Source: Branchiostoma floridae
Taxonomy: Eukaryota > Chordata > Leptocardii > Amphioxiformes > Branchiostomatidae
Direction of reading: 5' to 3'
Length of the DNA: 22,645 nt
Assembly (NCBI RefSeq): GCF_000003815.2
Contig: NC_049997.1
Location: 5,033,700 to 5,056,344, forward strand
Both the position numbers and the translations under genes were made by a program. Shown one piece after another: positions 10,019 to 18,459 of this stretch; within the stretch, counting starts at the first letter, position 1; the number at the start of each line of letters is the position of its first letter. Below the pieces are notes generated by a model. It was given only the letters and a program-made list of their open reading frames with translations. It was not told the origin of the DNA and did no database searches.

Positions 10019-10243
10019 CGTCAACATAAGATCCAAAAGGCGAGAGCAGTGACAACAGTCGTGTTCGCAGCGTTTGTGTCCTGGCTGTTGTACTTCGTGT
10101 TCCTCGCCGCGCATCGCATCTGTGAGGCGTACCGCAGCAGCTGTCCTATCCGCGGCATCGCCCAGTGGGGGCTGCTGATAGCGTTCCTGAACTCTCTAGT
10201 CAATCCCTTAGTCCACGGTCTCCGGTGCCCGCGATCAAAATAG
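10019..10243 (+). CDS. GPCR C-terminal part (TM6-TM7), separated from TM1-5
   Basis: The frame reads QHKIQKARAV, then a hydrophobic TM6 (VVFAAFVSWLLYFVFL), an extracellular loop with two Cys, and TM7 ending LNSLVNPLVHGLR. The FVSW and NPLVHG motifs correspond to the FxxCWxP and NPxxY regions. Order, strand and spacing make it the missing half of the receptor at 8208. It is in a different frame from TM1-5. It must therefore be joined by splicing, or the gene was broken by the LINE. A stop (TAG) at 10241 follows helix 8 closely. Confidence 0.75.
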   Translation, partial: RQHKIQKARAVTTVVFAAFVSWLLYFVFLAAHRICEAYRSSCPIRGIAQWGLLIAFLNSLVNPLVHGLRCPRSK

Positions 10244-10545
10244 CGGTGCTGGCAAAATTCAACACCGTCAGAGAGGCAGTTGTGGCATTGTTGAGGAGGA
10301 ATCGGGTGGACACCGTGAATCAAGATGGACAAGACGACGGCAGGGGACCGACCAGCGTTGGACGCAGCTCTCGACATGCGGACAATCGTGTCGAAGTTTC
10401 TGTGGACATCAGGACAACAACGTCAAACCGCGAAGACGAGAGAAAAACGCAGCAGAGCGCCGACGGTCAGCATCTTCGCGTACCTGGACGACCAAGAACA
10501 CTCGCTTGGGAATCAACAAATCAGTTAACTGTTGTTGACTGCTGA
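10233..10545 (+). pseudogene. Possible frameshifted receptor C-tail
   Basis: Directly at the TM7 stop, the next frame continues as IKIAVLAKFNTVREAVVALL, an amphipathic, basic stretch like helix 8 of a GPCR. About 80 polar Ser/Thr/Arg-rich residues follow and the frame closes at 10545. A one-base loss near 10232 would explain the shift. Alternatively the short tail is real and this frame is chance. The coding start given is only the likely shift point. Confidence 0.4.
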
Positions 10546-10726
10546 ACGGTACTGTTGTTATTACGATAATTATCCGTGATGTCAAACATCAGGAATTTTC
10601 ATATTCAGGTATGGAAAATATCTCTTTATATAGTACATAGTTTTTGTACAAATGTGTAAATTGCGGTGTATTTTGAGTCTACCCTCCATGTGTCAATCGT
10701 TGGGTTTTAATCTCCAGGCAAATTTA

Positions 10727-10843
10727 CCGGTGCCATAAGATAGTATCAAAGCTTGCCAAGGAGTATAGCTGTCCAAAGGGAGTCAGCCGGGCACCGGGAT
10801 ATGAGATTATATAGTAGGCTCGTTGTGAGGAGGCTGTGATATT
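10727..10843. repeat. 144-bp-type repeat, copy 1
   Basis: Begins CCGGTGCC (10727-10734). The complementary GGCACCGG is at 10790-10797, enclosing a conserved core of about 55 nt, followed by a tail ending CTGTGAT. Shares most of its core with the copies at 11233 and 11377. Confidence 0.85.
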
Positions 10844-11232
10844 TTTAAAAGCTATACAACGGAAGATTTGGACAATACAAAAAGTAGATTTTCCTGCCAT
10901 TTCTTTACATAGTAAACTAAATCTACCCTTTAGCATTGAATACCAAGGCTCAGTGAGAGAAGTTGCAACATCAGTGCATCATACAAACATGTTTACAAAG
11001 TGCATGAGTATATCCTATTTTGAAGTGAAAACATTGAGTGTTTTCAAAGAAGACGATATTGATTGTTTCCCTTGTAGCCAGCCTGAAGTGTGATTGACTG
11101 ATTACCCCACCCCCTAGGGTGCCTACTGGAGGCCTGGAAGTTGCTGCTTACAGCCAGGAGGGTCTAATTCTGGTGGTCATTCCAAATGATTCCGTAGTAT
11201 ACCTTTAATCAAAGTTTGTGTCAGTTTATAAA

Positions 11233-11376
11233 CCGGTGCCGTAAGATAGTATCAAAGCTGGACAATGAGTATAGCCGGCCAAAGGGAGTCAGCCGGACAC
11301 CGGGGTGTTAGATGATATAGTAGGATCGTTTAAGATAGGCTGTGATGTTTAAGTACAGCTTGTGCCAGTCCATTAA
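11233..11376. repeat. 144-bp-type repeat, copy 2
   Basis: Same core as copy 1, with arms CCGGTGCC and GGACACCGG, and a tail ATATAGTAGG...CTGTGATGTTTAA. Copy 3 follows directly at an offset of 144 bp. Confidence 0.85.
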
Positions 11377-11480
11377 CCGGTGCCATAAGATAGTATCAAA
11401 GCTTGACAATGAGTATAGCCGTCCAAAGGGAGTCAATCGGGATGTAAGATATAGTAGGCTTGAACTGTGATGTTTAAACC
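11377..11480. repeat. 144-bp-type repeat, copy 3 (right arm lost)
   Basis: The core matches copies 1 and 2, but the right CACCGG arm is absent (sequence reads CAATCGGGATG). The tail is shortened. Confidence 0.8.
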
Positions 11481-11650
11481 AGGCTTGACTTTTAGTATTA
11501 CCTTCATATACATTTGTATGTACTTGTATTTACTACATAATGAGAATTAAACCGTATTATCATATAGCCAGGCGCCGCGGACCAATCAGAAGGCCCCGTT
11601 CCACGTTGGTTATGACGCCGTAACACTTCGATTCCGGCCAGGCAGGTGCA

Positions 11651-11746
11651 AATTAACACCAGTGGTGTTAATTCATTTTGAATTAACACCGGTGCATGTG
11701 TTAATTCATTTTGAATTAACACCGGTGCGGGTGTTAATTCATTTTG
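11651..11746. repeat. Palindromic ~33-bp minisatellite
   Basis: Three units start at 11651, 11681 and 11714. Each is a foldback AATTAACACC ... GGTGTTAATT type, linked by CATTTTG. CCAAT boxes flank it: ACCAATCA near 11580 and GACCAATCAAAAGG at 11746. A cruciform-forming or regulatory role is possible but unproven. Confidence 0.9.
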
Positions 11747-12825
11747 ACCAATCAAAAGGAACGAAAGAAAGGTATATGCAGGCATTGGCCAATAAAAAGG
11801 AGCAAAACATATGCCGGAGCAGACTGCAAGGGGGAATGGCTCCTTCTGTTAACATTGATAATGAGTTTTGTTTTTCTAAAAAGCCTGCAATGTTTCGAAT
11901 ATTTTCTGTGGAAATTTTGGTTTCAAAATGCAATCTGTAATCTCCTTACATATGTATGTACCAAATGTGAACTTTCAGAAATTCGACAAAGGAATTCACA
12001 CGTATAGTACCAAGGGATCTATGCGTCATACAGGAATTTGCAAGTTTGGGTAGGCTATATGATAATAACTTTAATGCCCCGCCTTATCCTCGGTGTATAT
12101 GGTGAGGTAATCCCTGGTCAGGTGCGATAACCACCGAATAAACCGCCGAGTGAGCGTAGCGAACGAGGTGGTTTAGACAGGTGTCAGACTTCTAAAGGGA
12201 ATAACTAAAGAAGTGGTTGACGGATTGTTATGGTTTTTGGTATGTGGATAGGTTACGTGATGCTTAATATAATTACATATTAATTATGAAGAATTATGCA
12301 GAGTGGAAGCTAATTTGCATAATAAATTGGGAAACATGCTCAGCTCAATTAAAGGACCATTACAACATGTGAAATTTGTAACTGAAAAATTTGCAAAATT
12401 CATGACAAACACAATTAATTCAGTAGAAAAATATTTTTATCTATCTATATATCTATATCTATATATATATATATATATATCGATACTGGCAAAAAAACTC
12501 TTTTTTTAGCATATTGTTATTTAGCTAGAGAGGATGATCAACTGATATCATTCATGTAAAATGAGGCCCTGATTTGTAAAATCGATGAGGAGCAATTACA
12601 TTAGTTCACCCTTCACTCACAAGGGACCCTCTTTGACAGCAATGCTGTATGCATTGATCGCCAAACGAATGGAATACGACTATGAAAACCTATTAACAAC
12701 AACAATCTGTAAAACTTATAAACATTAAAACCGTCGCTATGGCAATAATTTTAATTGCCACACTTTTTTAACGAGTTAACTCGGTGCAATGCCACTTCTG
12801 GCCACTGTAGCAGCATCTCTCCTTC
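11747..12825. other. Unassigned AT-rich stretch
   Basis: No gene I can support. It contains an ATTGGCCAAT palindrome near 11785, a small imperfect hairpin AAACCGCC/GGTGGTTT at 12140-12174, and a TA/TATC microsatellite at 12440-12482. Confidence 0.5.
12440..12482. repeat. TATC/TA microsatellite
   Basis: (TATC)n grading into (TA)n. Confidence 0.9.
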
Positions 12826-13101
12826 CTAAAGCTAAGGGCGTACGTGCAAATACGTGCTGTCTACGTGCCAAAACGTGGGAATCCGACGGATTTGGGAGCA
12901 CACAGACACGCCGTAGAACTTAACGTGCAGGCAAAACTTTGTGTGCCATCGGGCTGCGAATTCGCCCCCCATACGTGCCAGTACGGGCGACGCGCCTGCC
13001 CTGTACAGCCTGAACGTTTGCAGAAATGCGTGGTGGACTTGGCCTCCAAAAAAAACGTATGGACAAATTGCACGTACGGCGGGTGGTGCCCTTAGCTTTA
13101 G
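12826..13101. mobile_element. MITE-like element A with 14-bp terminal inverted repeats
   Basis: Ends are perfect 14-bp inverted repeats: CTAAAGCTAAGGGC at 12826-12839 and its complement at 13088-13101. The length is 276 bp with no coding capacity. The interior shares GTGCTGTCTACGTGCCAAAACGTGGG, the GAGCAC...ACACGCCGTAGA block and GCCATCGGGCTGCG with element B and with the window start. The left end lacks the CACCACCCGCC block seen at the right end. Confidence 0.75.
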
Positions 13102-13125
13102 CTAGGCACAACCCGCCGTGCGTGC
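13070..13125. repeat. 21-bp inverted repeat at the junction of two MITE copies
   Basis: Arms at 13070-13090 and 13105-13125 pair at 19 of 21 positions around a 14-nt loop. They are the ends of elements A and B, which lie end to end with shared TTAGCTTTAGCTA in the loop. Confidence 0.85.
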
Positions 13126-13310
13126 AACTGCGTGGTGTCTACGTGCCAAAACGTGGGCAATCTTTTGGGATCCCGTAAGTGGTAAGTACCGCCTCCGTAC
13201 GAAATCGTACAGAATCCAACAGATTTTGGAGCACGCAGCTCAGACACGCCGTAGACCTCCGCTCCTTCTTTGCCATCGGGCTGCGCATTCGTCCCACGTA
13301 TGAGCCAGTG
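13102..13310 (+). mobile_element. MITE-like element B (same family, right end diverged)
   Basis: Starts with GGCACAACCCGCCGTGCGTGC and follows the same order as element A and the inverted copy at 1-105: CTACGTGCCAAAACGTGGG, ATCTTTTGGGATCCCG, GGAGCACGCAG, ACACGCCGTAGA, GCCATCGGGCTGCG. No clear right terminal repeat; it passes into the duplicated segment at about 13315. Confidence 0.65.
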
Positions 13311-13314
13311 AGTA

Positions 13315-13778
13315 AAAACTGAGATTGACTGCTGTAATTCGGGTGGGAACTTGGCTCTGTGGTACATTTAGCATAGTATAGTGGGCTGTTCCCTCTTTCC
13401 TTTGAAGAGTACGTAATTAACATGCAACTTAAAAGTTGCAAATGAAGAACTGATTACTTTGCTTTGACTTAATTTGTGTTACATAAAACAAAATTCCCAC
13501 ACCTTTTGAAGGAAGAACATGTCGGTGTAAGCGCACACCGATTCAATTAGTAGCTTTTATGGTTTACTGAACTTAAACTAAAAACAACAAGATAAGATCA
13601 ATAACGACACGGAAACAGACTCCGATGATGCTCTGTATCTTGTTTCACGGAGTTTGAGGAAAGAATCCTTTTTTTCCGCTCTTGCTTAGAATGTCTATAT
13701 GAAGGATGGAAAGGAATATTCATATTTTGTGGAACGCAATATAGTGTTAACATTTACATTGGTCTGCATTCAATTAGC
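13315..13778 (+). repeat. Duplicated segment, copy 1 (left of lectin gene)
   Basis: Shares long stretches with 17676-18372: GGGTGGGAACTTGGCTCTGTGGTACATTTAGCAT, AAAAGTTGCA, ATGAAGAACTGATTACTTTG, CACGGAAACAGACT, AGAATGTCTAT and TCAATTAGC. Direct orientation, about 4.4 kb apart. Homology ends at or just after TCAATTAGC (13770-13778). Confidence 0.85.
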
Positions 13779-14076
13779 GTGCTTCCACGTTCATATTTCA
13801 GGCCATTATGGTTGGTTTTAATTAGTTTTGGCTAAGGTCTACAAAAATAAGCGAATGCTTACAAAGTGTCTAGACATAGAATTAAGAACTGTCTGGCTCT
13901 TAGGGGGTTTGTTCGGTGCGCAGGGTGTCTTCTCTCAGAACGGAACGGTCGGCTTAACGCCCCACCTGAAGGACTGTAACCCCTTCCTACAGAGCCAAGT
14001 GACTGTACAGAACATAAACGGGACCTTGTAAGTCATAAGAAGGATTGGGACACCACCTTACCATAGAGGAGCCAAC
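13779..14076 (+). other. 5' flank of the lectin gene
   Basis: No clear TATA box. A short open frame 13828-14031 ends at a donor-like GTAAGT (14029) but has no recognisable domain. The ATG at 14077 has a good context (CCAACATGC). Confidence 0.4.
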
Positions 14077-14221
14077 ATGCCGCGGTTGTCACCGTTCCTT
14101 GTACTGTTCCTGTTGATGCTGGTGCCCAAAGGCATCAACACAGCGCCCATAGGCACCACCAGCAGCCCTAACCTCCAGTCGGACATCGACTCTCTCAAGG
14201 GATCCGTTGAACAGATTAACG
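14077..14221 (+). CDS. Secreted H-type lectin, exon 1 (signal peptide)
   Basis: Exon 1 of a three-exon gene: 14077-14221, 15427-15606, 16827-17104. The spliced CDS is 603 nt (200 aa plus stop) and every phase matches. Seen: a basic start and hydrophobic core LSPFLVLFLLMLV, then GINTA, give a clear signal peptide (about residues 1-23). Residues 24-48 are Ser/Thr-rich followed by a helical DIDSLKGSVEQIN. The donor is AACG|GTAAGG, phase 1. Inferred: the protein enters the secretory pathway and acts outside the cell, perhaps as an oligomeric sugar-binding defence or recognition protein. The promoter side is flanked by the first copy of a 480-bp duplicated segment. Confidence 0.8.
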
Positions 14222-15426
14222 GTAAGGAAGGAAGCTTCACTGCTACAGTTTGCATAGATGTCTTTAAAGAAATAGTTTAACCCCTTTTTTTGGTAGTATT
14301 TTGCAGTACGTAATTGTAGTAGTAACTTGTAATAGTATATTAACGTCCCTTTCATTTTCGCTGACGACAGCTCACTACTTCAAGTCATTGATAATCCCGT
14401 CGATGTCGTGCTTTCACTTATCTTGAACCAGGAAAAATTCACTCATTAAGTTCCAAGTGACTAATAGAATTAAACCTCGCTTAAACTGAAGAAAACTTCC
14501 AAAAGAATCAGTCTAGTCCATCCACCCTCTTTTTCTCAATAAATCTATCATAAAGTCAGTTTCTAGTCTATCCGCGTTATTCTTAGCTTCAGTAAGTCTT
14601 GGCACCATGCGTTGGAAGTATTGTTTTCAAAGCTTCACAAAATGTCAAATTATTTAGTATACCGAAAAAGAAGTATTTAGATTTCAATTTGTAAAAATAT
14701 TTACTGTGATACTTTACTGGGAAAAAATTAAAGAGTACAACTCCACATAACAGGATGGGCGCAGCTTATCCGGGAAAACATTGAAGTCTGCAATGGAATA
14801 CTGTCCAGAATGAGGGTCAGTTTCAATATTTGTACATTTATTAGCCAGTATAATGGGGCCTAGAGCCTGTACAACCGTATTTTAGAATAACACACAAGCT
14901 TCTAGTTTTGTATCGATTAAATCCATGTTTTAGCCTATGGCATGAATAGGTAGTACTTAGTACAAGGTTGATCAGACCTGCAAACTTCATACACACGTAG
15001 GTCAGTTTCAGTATTTGTACATTTGTCTGTATTATATATAGAGCCGGTATAACCGTCCTTCAGAATAATATACAAGCTTCTAGTTTTGTATCGATTAAAT
15101 CCATTTTTTAGTCTTTGGCGAAACCAACCGCTTTCAAGGCAGGTAGCACTTGGCACAAGGTTAATCAAACCTGCAAACTGCATACACACGTTGGTACTCT
15201 TGTCCGTGTACGTCGCACGGCAGATTTACAACAAGTTTACAATAAGTAGTAGGGGAACTCTTTGGAAAGTTGTATACCCGTCGTACGTCCCTCGCTGAAA
15301 ATCGGACATTGTGTGTGAGCGTGGCTTACAAAAAGAGAAAGCTGTCACACATACATGTATATGTAGAGTACACAGTTGTTTTAATTTACATATTTCTATG
15401 GTTTGTCTGAATGTAGCGCTACCTAG
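14222..15426 (+). other. Lectin intron 1
   Basis: A GTAAGG...CTACCTAG intron of 1205 bp. An AG at 15416 is an alternative acceptor but gives the wrong phase. It contains a 185-bp tandem duplication (14816-15195). I see no further exon. Confidence 0.65.
14816..15195. repeat. 185-bp tandem duplication in intron 1
   Basis: GTCAGTTTCAATATTTGTAC at 14816 recurs with one change at 15001. Both units continue through CAAGCTTCTAGTTTTGTATC and CCTGCAAACT(T/G)CATACACACG. The second unit has a short insertion (GCGAAACCAACCGC). Confidence 0.9.
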
Positions 15427-15606
15427 ATGAAGTGTCAGTAAGTCTGGTCAATCTCAACTCGATCGTAACCGCCATTGACCTTCACGACATTCTGGAAGAC
15501 CTGCAGGACAGTGTAAACGGTACGGCAGCCCGGCAGCTTCAGAGTGAGATGTCGGTGAGAGACCAGAGGATCCTGGACCTGGAACAGCGGGACTACATCG
15601 AACGCT
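15427..15606 (+). CDS. Secreted H-type lectin, exon 2 (helical stalk)
   Basis: Encodes residues 49-109 with shared codons at both edges. Hydrophobic residues recur at 3-4 residue spacing (VSLVNLNSIV, LHDILEDLQDSV, ILDLEQRDYI), so it likely forms a coiled coil that assembles the lectin into oligomers. One N-X-T site (NGT) is present. The acceptor is CTACCTAG|AT, which completes the phase-1 codon from exon 1 as Asp. The donor is ACGCT|GTAAGT, phase 1, and its T joins GT of exon 3 as Cys109. This Cys just before the lectin domain could link chains. Confidence 0.75.
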
Positions 15607-15854
15607 GTAAGTAGTGATGATGATTCAAATCGTTCAATGAAGTGTATAAATATTTGAAATTGCAGGGATGGTCAGTGAGTGAAGTAGTTACCATCAGGAG
15701 TGAGTCACGAGTAAGACAGATAGATGAAGAGGGAGGAAGACAGAGAAAGACATAATGAGATCAGAGAACTAAGTTTAGTTTAACTGTAGGCCCCAATTGG
15801 AAAAAGAAACCCTGCCAGGCAATTCACGGGTTGTTTTTGGCACATCCCTAATTG

Positions 15855-16508
15855 GCCACGTGGGACACCTTGTGATTCCCGATGTGCGAAACAGCGAAAC
15901 AGCCTAAAACAGATCCAAATAAAACCGCATCAAAGATGTTCAGATACCAGGAAATTTGGAATAGTTTGAGTCAAACCGTACAACTTTGTAAATCATTACC
16001 CAACTTCAAGGACCTGTTTAAAAAGTCACTATTAGAAAACCAAACATTTAATGAATCTCCTATTCATTGTTTTTCTATTTCTACATTTTGCTTGCTTATT
16101 TAGTTGTTACATTTCTTATGATGTTCTATTTCTCTACCGATATTTGCTTAGTTGTCAATTCCTCACCTCACCGAACCTATCCCTTGACCTCTGTGTAGGT
16201 GGTTGGGGCACCTAGACTCCGTCCACTATTCTTCTCCACCTGTCTCTGTTCTCCGCCGCTCTTCAATTATTGAACTATAATAATTTCCTTCCATTTTGTT
16301 CATTTCTATAATACTTTAGATTATGTTATTGTTTAATGTATAATTTTCTCATCTATTCAATCCTTATCAGCTTATGAATTGTTTAATTGCATTATAATTT
16401 GTTACGTTTGGGGGAAGAGCATACATAAGCCATGAACGTTTTTCTATCCTTTCATTTGTGTTATGTTATCTTTTTTTTAAATTGTGCAAAATAAATCAAA
16501 TCAAATTG
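15855..16508 (+). mobile_element. 5'-truncated LINE 3' end in lectin intron 2
   Basis: A short frame at 15882-16103 reads ETAKQPKTDPNKTASKM then FRYQEIWNSLSQTV and LPNFKDLFKKSLL. WNSL...C.SL..FK is the usual last segment of ORF2 in many LINEs. A reading in another frame just upstream (IPDVRNSETA) is also typical, so there is an old frameshift. The 3' tail ends AAATAAATCAAATCAAAT, a short tandem terminus. The left boundary is approximate. Confidence 0.7.
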
Positions 16509-16634
16509 TTTGGGGGCCCAGGCAGCCAACGAGTTTAATCTAAGTCAAGCTTAAAATGAACCCGGGACCCGGTAACAAAAAGTCACCTTGACCTACCAGT
16601 GGGTAACACCAAGGGGATCCATTACCATCCCTCC

Positions 16635-16687
16635 CCGGGCTCTGCCGTCGGAGCCCGGCCGACACCGGTGCACCGGGCACCGGTGCA
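16635..16687. repeat. GC-rich hairpin and CACCGGTG repeats
   Basis: CCGGGCTC (16635-16642) pairs perfectly with GAGCCCGG (16651-16658) across 8 nt. Two GACACCGGTGC/GGGCACCGGTGC motifs follow. This is a GC island in an AT-rich intron. Confidence 0.8.
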
Positions 16688-16826
16688 AATGGAACCTAAG
16701 CCTTAGCCGAGATTGATCATCTCATGACAACTTCTTGTTGTCGCAGAGATAATTTATAACGATAATACAAACAAATTATTTTGTCTTTGCAACTTATTTT
16801 TGTTTTTGATGTTGTTGTTGTTTTAG

Positions 16827-17104
16827 GTGAGTCTGGTTCTATAGTAACTCCAGAAGATGCGCTCAGTACCGACTGGACAACTGGACATCGCCGACTTCAC
16901 CTGACCGCCACATTTAGCAGGGCCTTCCGCACAATCCCCACGGTGACCATCGGCTTGACGCAGGTGGACCATTTATTTGGTAGTAACACCCGCGTTCTTG
17001 CCCAATTGTCGGACGCCACCAGAACAAGCCTGGCGGTGGAAGTCGGCACGTGGGGCGATTCGATACTGTACTCTGCCACTGTCCACTGGATGGCCTGTGC
17101 ATAA
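16827..17104 (+). CDS. Secreted H-type lectin, exon 3 (H-type lectin domain)
   Basis: Residues 110-200, ending at TAA 17102. It starts ESGSIV after Cys109. The beta-rich domain (about 128-197) shows F..AF...PTVTIGL, a variable loop, TRTSLAVEVGTWGDS and LYSATVHWMAC. This is the pattern of the H-type lectin family (the Helix pomatia agglutinin/discoidin C-terminal fold), whose members bind GalNAc-type sugars as trimers or hexamers. The final VGTWGDS..Y...V.W block holds the part that contacts sugar in known members, but which sugar is bound cannot be read here. The acceptor is TTGTTTTAG|GT. A possible ATTAAA poly(A) signal lies 10 bp past the stop. Confidence 0.88.
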
Positions 17105-17675
17105 GATGTACAAATTAAAACTGGCTGTGGCTTAGCCGAATGAGTCAAAATACTGTTTTGATGTGGTCAGGAAAATAACTCGGTCTTTTTTGCTCTCGGC
17201 GAAGGCGTCTCGGCCGAACGCTTTAGTGAATGACTAATTTTTGCTGCACAATTTCATGAATGATAATGTATAGCACTTCAAGCACACATGGTGATGGGAG
17301 TTCAATTCGAAATACTGTTTGTATCTAATAATAAGGTGCCTCTTTTCTAACATTGTCGTGTGTCATCCGAGGGAGGTCCCTTTATAAAGCTAGGCACAGA
17401 TTTACACCTGAGTGAAGGAATTTGAGCAAAGTGCTTTCCTCAAGGACACAACATCAACCTTGAGGCAAACACCGGCCGTTACTCTACACGACGACACAAT
17501 GGCCGAGGAAGTAATCGAGAATAACAGGCAGTGACTTTACTTGATACTCTGGTAGGGTTTGGGGGTACTTGTAAATATTAGCGTCTTGTTGTGAAGCTCT
17601 TTTGTTTAATTCTCATACAACTGATGCAGCCGGGTGCTGAACGCAGTTTTCGTGATTCTGTTATAACAAAGTTTG
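17105..17675. other. Unassigned intergenic stretch
   Basis: 3' flank of the lectin gene. No ORF, repeat or RNA gene that I can support. Confidence 0.5.
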
Positions 17676-18372
17676 AAAACTGAGACTCACTGTTGTAATT
17701 TGGGTGGGAACTTGGCTCTGTGGTACATTTAGCATTATAGTATAGTGGGTTTTTTAATCAATCCTTTTTTGTTTCCTTTGAACATTGCCTAATAAACATT
17801 GAAGTTAAAAGTTGCACATGAAGAACTGATTACTTTGTTTTGATTTAATTTGTACTATACAATAAAAAAAATTCCCACAGCTTTTGAAGGGAGAACATGT
17901 CACTCGGAGTAAGCTCACACCAACTCAATTGGTAGCTTCTATGGTTAATTGAACTTGAATTAAATACTACAACAACAAAAAACACACGGAAACAGACTTC
18001 TAGGATGGTCTGTATCTTAACGGAGTTTTAGAGAGAGAATACAGCATGATTCAGGTTTACATCACAGTTATTTAGTCCCTACCAGACTGGCTACGCTGGC
18101 TGTTAGAGGGATAATAACTTGCCAGGTGAGTTTTGCTACCAGAGGAGTCGGCCGGCCGCGCAGCCACCGGAGGGGGAAGATCAACCTAAACATGGAATCA
18201 TGACTACCCTGGCCAATTTTCCGATTTTTTGGGGGCCAAATTCTACGACCCCCTTGCCCCCGTAAGAAGACCTGGTGGAGGCTAACAATAATCAGCTTTT
18301 TGCACTCTTGCAAAGAATGTCTATGAAGCAGGGAAATAATTGGTGGTTGACATTGGTCTGCTCTCAATTAGC
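17676..18372 (+). repeat. Duplicated segment, copy 2 (right of lectin gene)
   Basis: Direct copy of 13315-13778, moderately diverged with small indels. It is interrupted by about 250 bp (18041-18292) that copy 1 lacks. Homology ends at TCAATTAGC (18364-18372), where the 68-bp inverted-repeat element begins. Confidence 0.85.
18041..18292. other. Insertion of ~250 bp in duplicated segment copy 2
   Basis: Absent from copy 1, where AGAATCC joins TTTTTTTCCGCTCTTGC directly. The insert is GC-richer, with no ORF or terminal repeats I can define. ACAGC at 18041 and TCAGC at 18292 could be a worn target duplication. It is possibly a small mobile element. Confidence 0.5.
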
Positions 18373-18459
18373 GGGCTCTGTATGGGGGATATAAGGATAC
18401 TTAAAAATGAATTTTTCTGGTTTTACCCACTTTTGTTGCTCTATAAGTCATCAATTAGC

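Larger units (their letters stand above)
15607..16826 (+). other. Lectin intron 2
   Basis: A GTAAGT...GTTGTTTTAG intron of 1220 bp with a strong acceptor pyrimidine tract. It carries a sense-strand LINE tail (15855-16508) and a GC-rich palindromic patch (16635-16690). Confidence 0.75.

Noticed and set aside
12844-13441. Several short open frames in the MITE cluster
   Set aside because: They follow the repeated element in different frames and orientations and have no conserved product.
13828-14031. 67-codon frame ending at a GTAAGT donor
   Set aside because: Could be an exon of something, but no domain, no matching acceptor exon and no need for it in the lectin model, which has its own ATG and signal peptide.
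15417-15426. Acceptor at 15416 for lectin exon 2
   Set aside because: Gives phase 0 where exon 1 requires phase 1; the AG at 15425-15426 fits.
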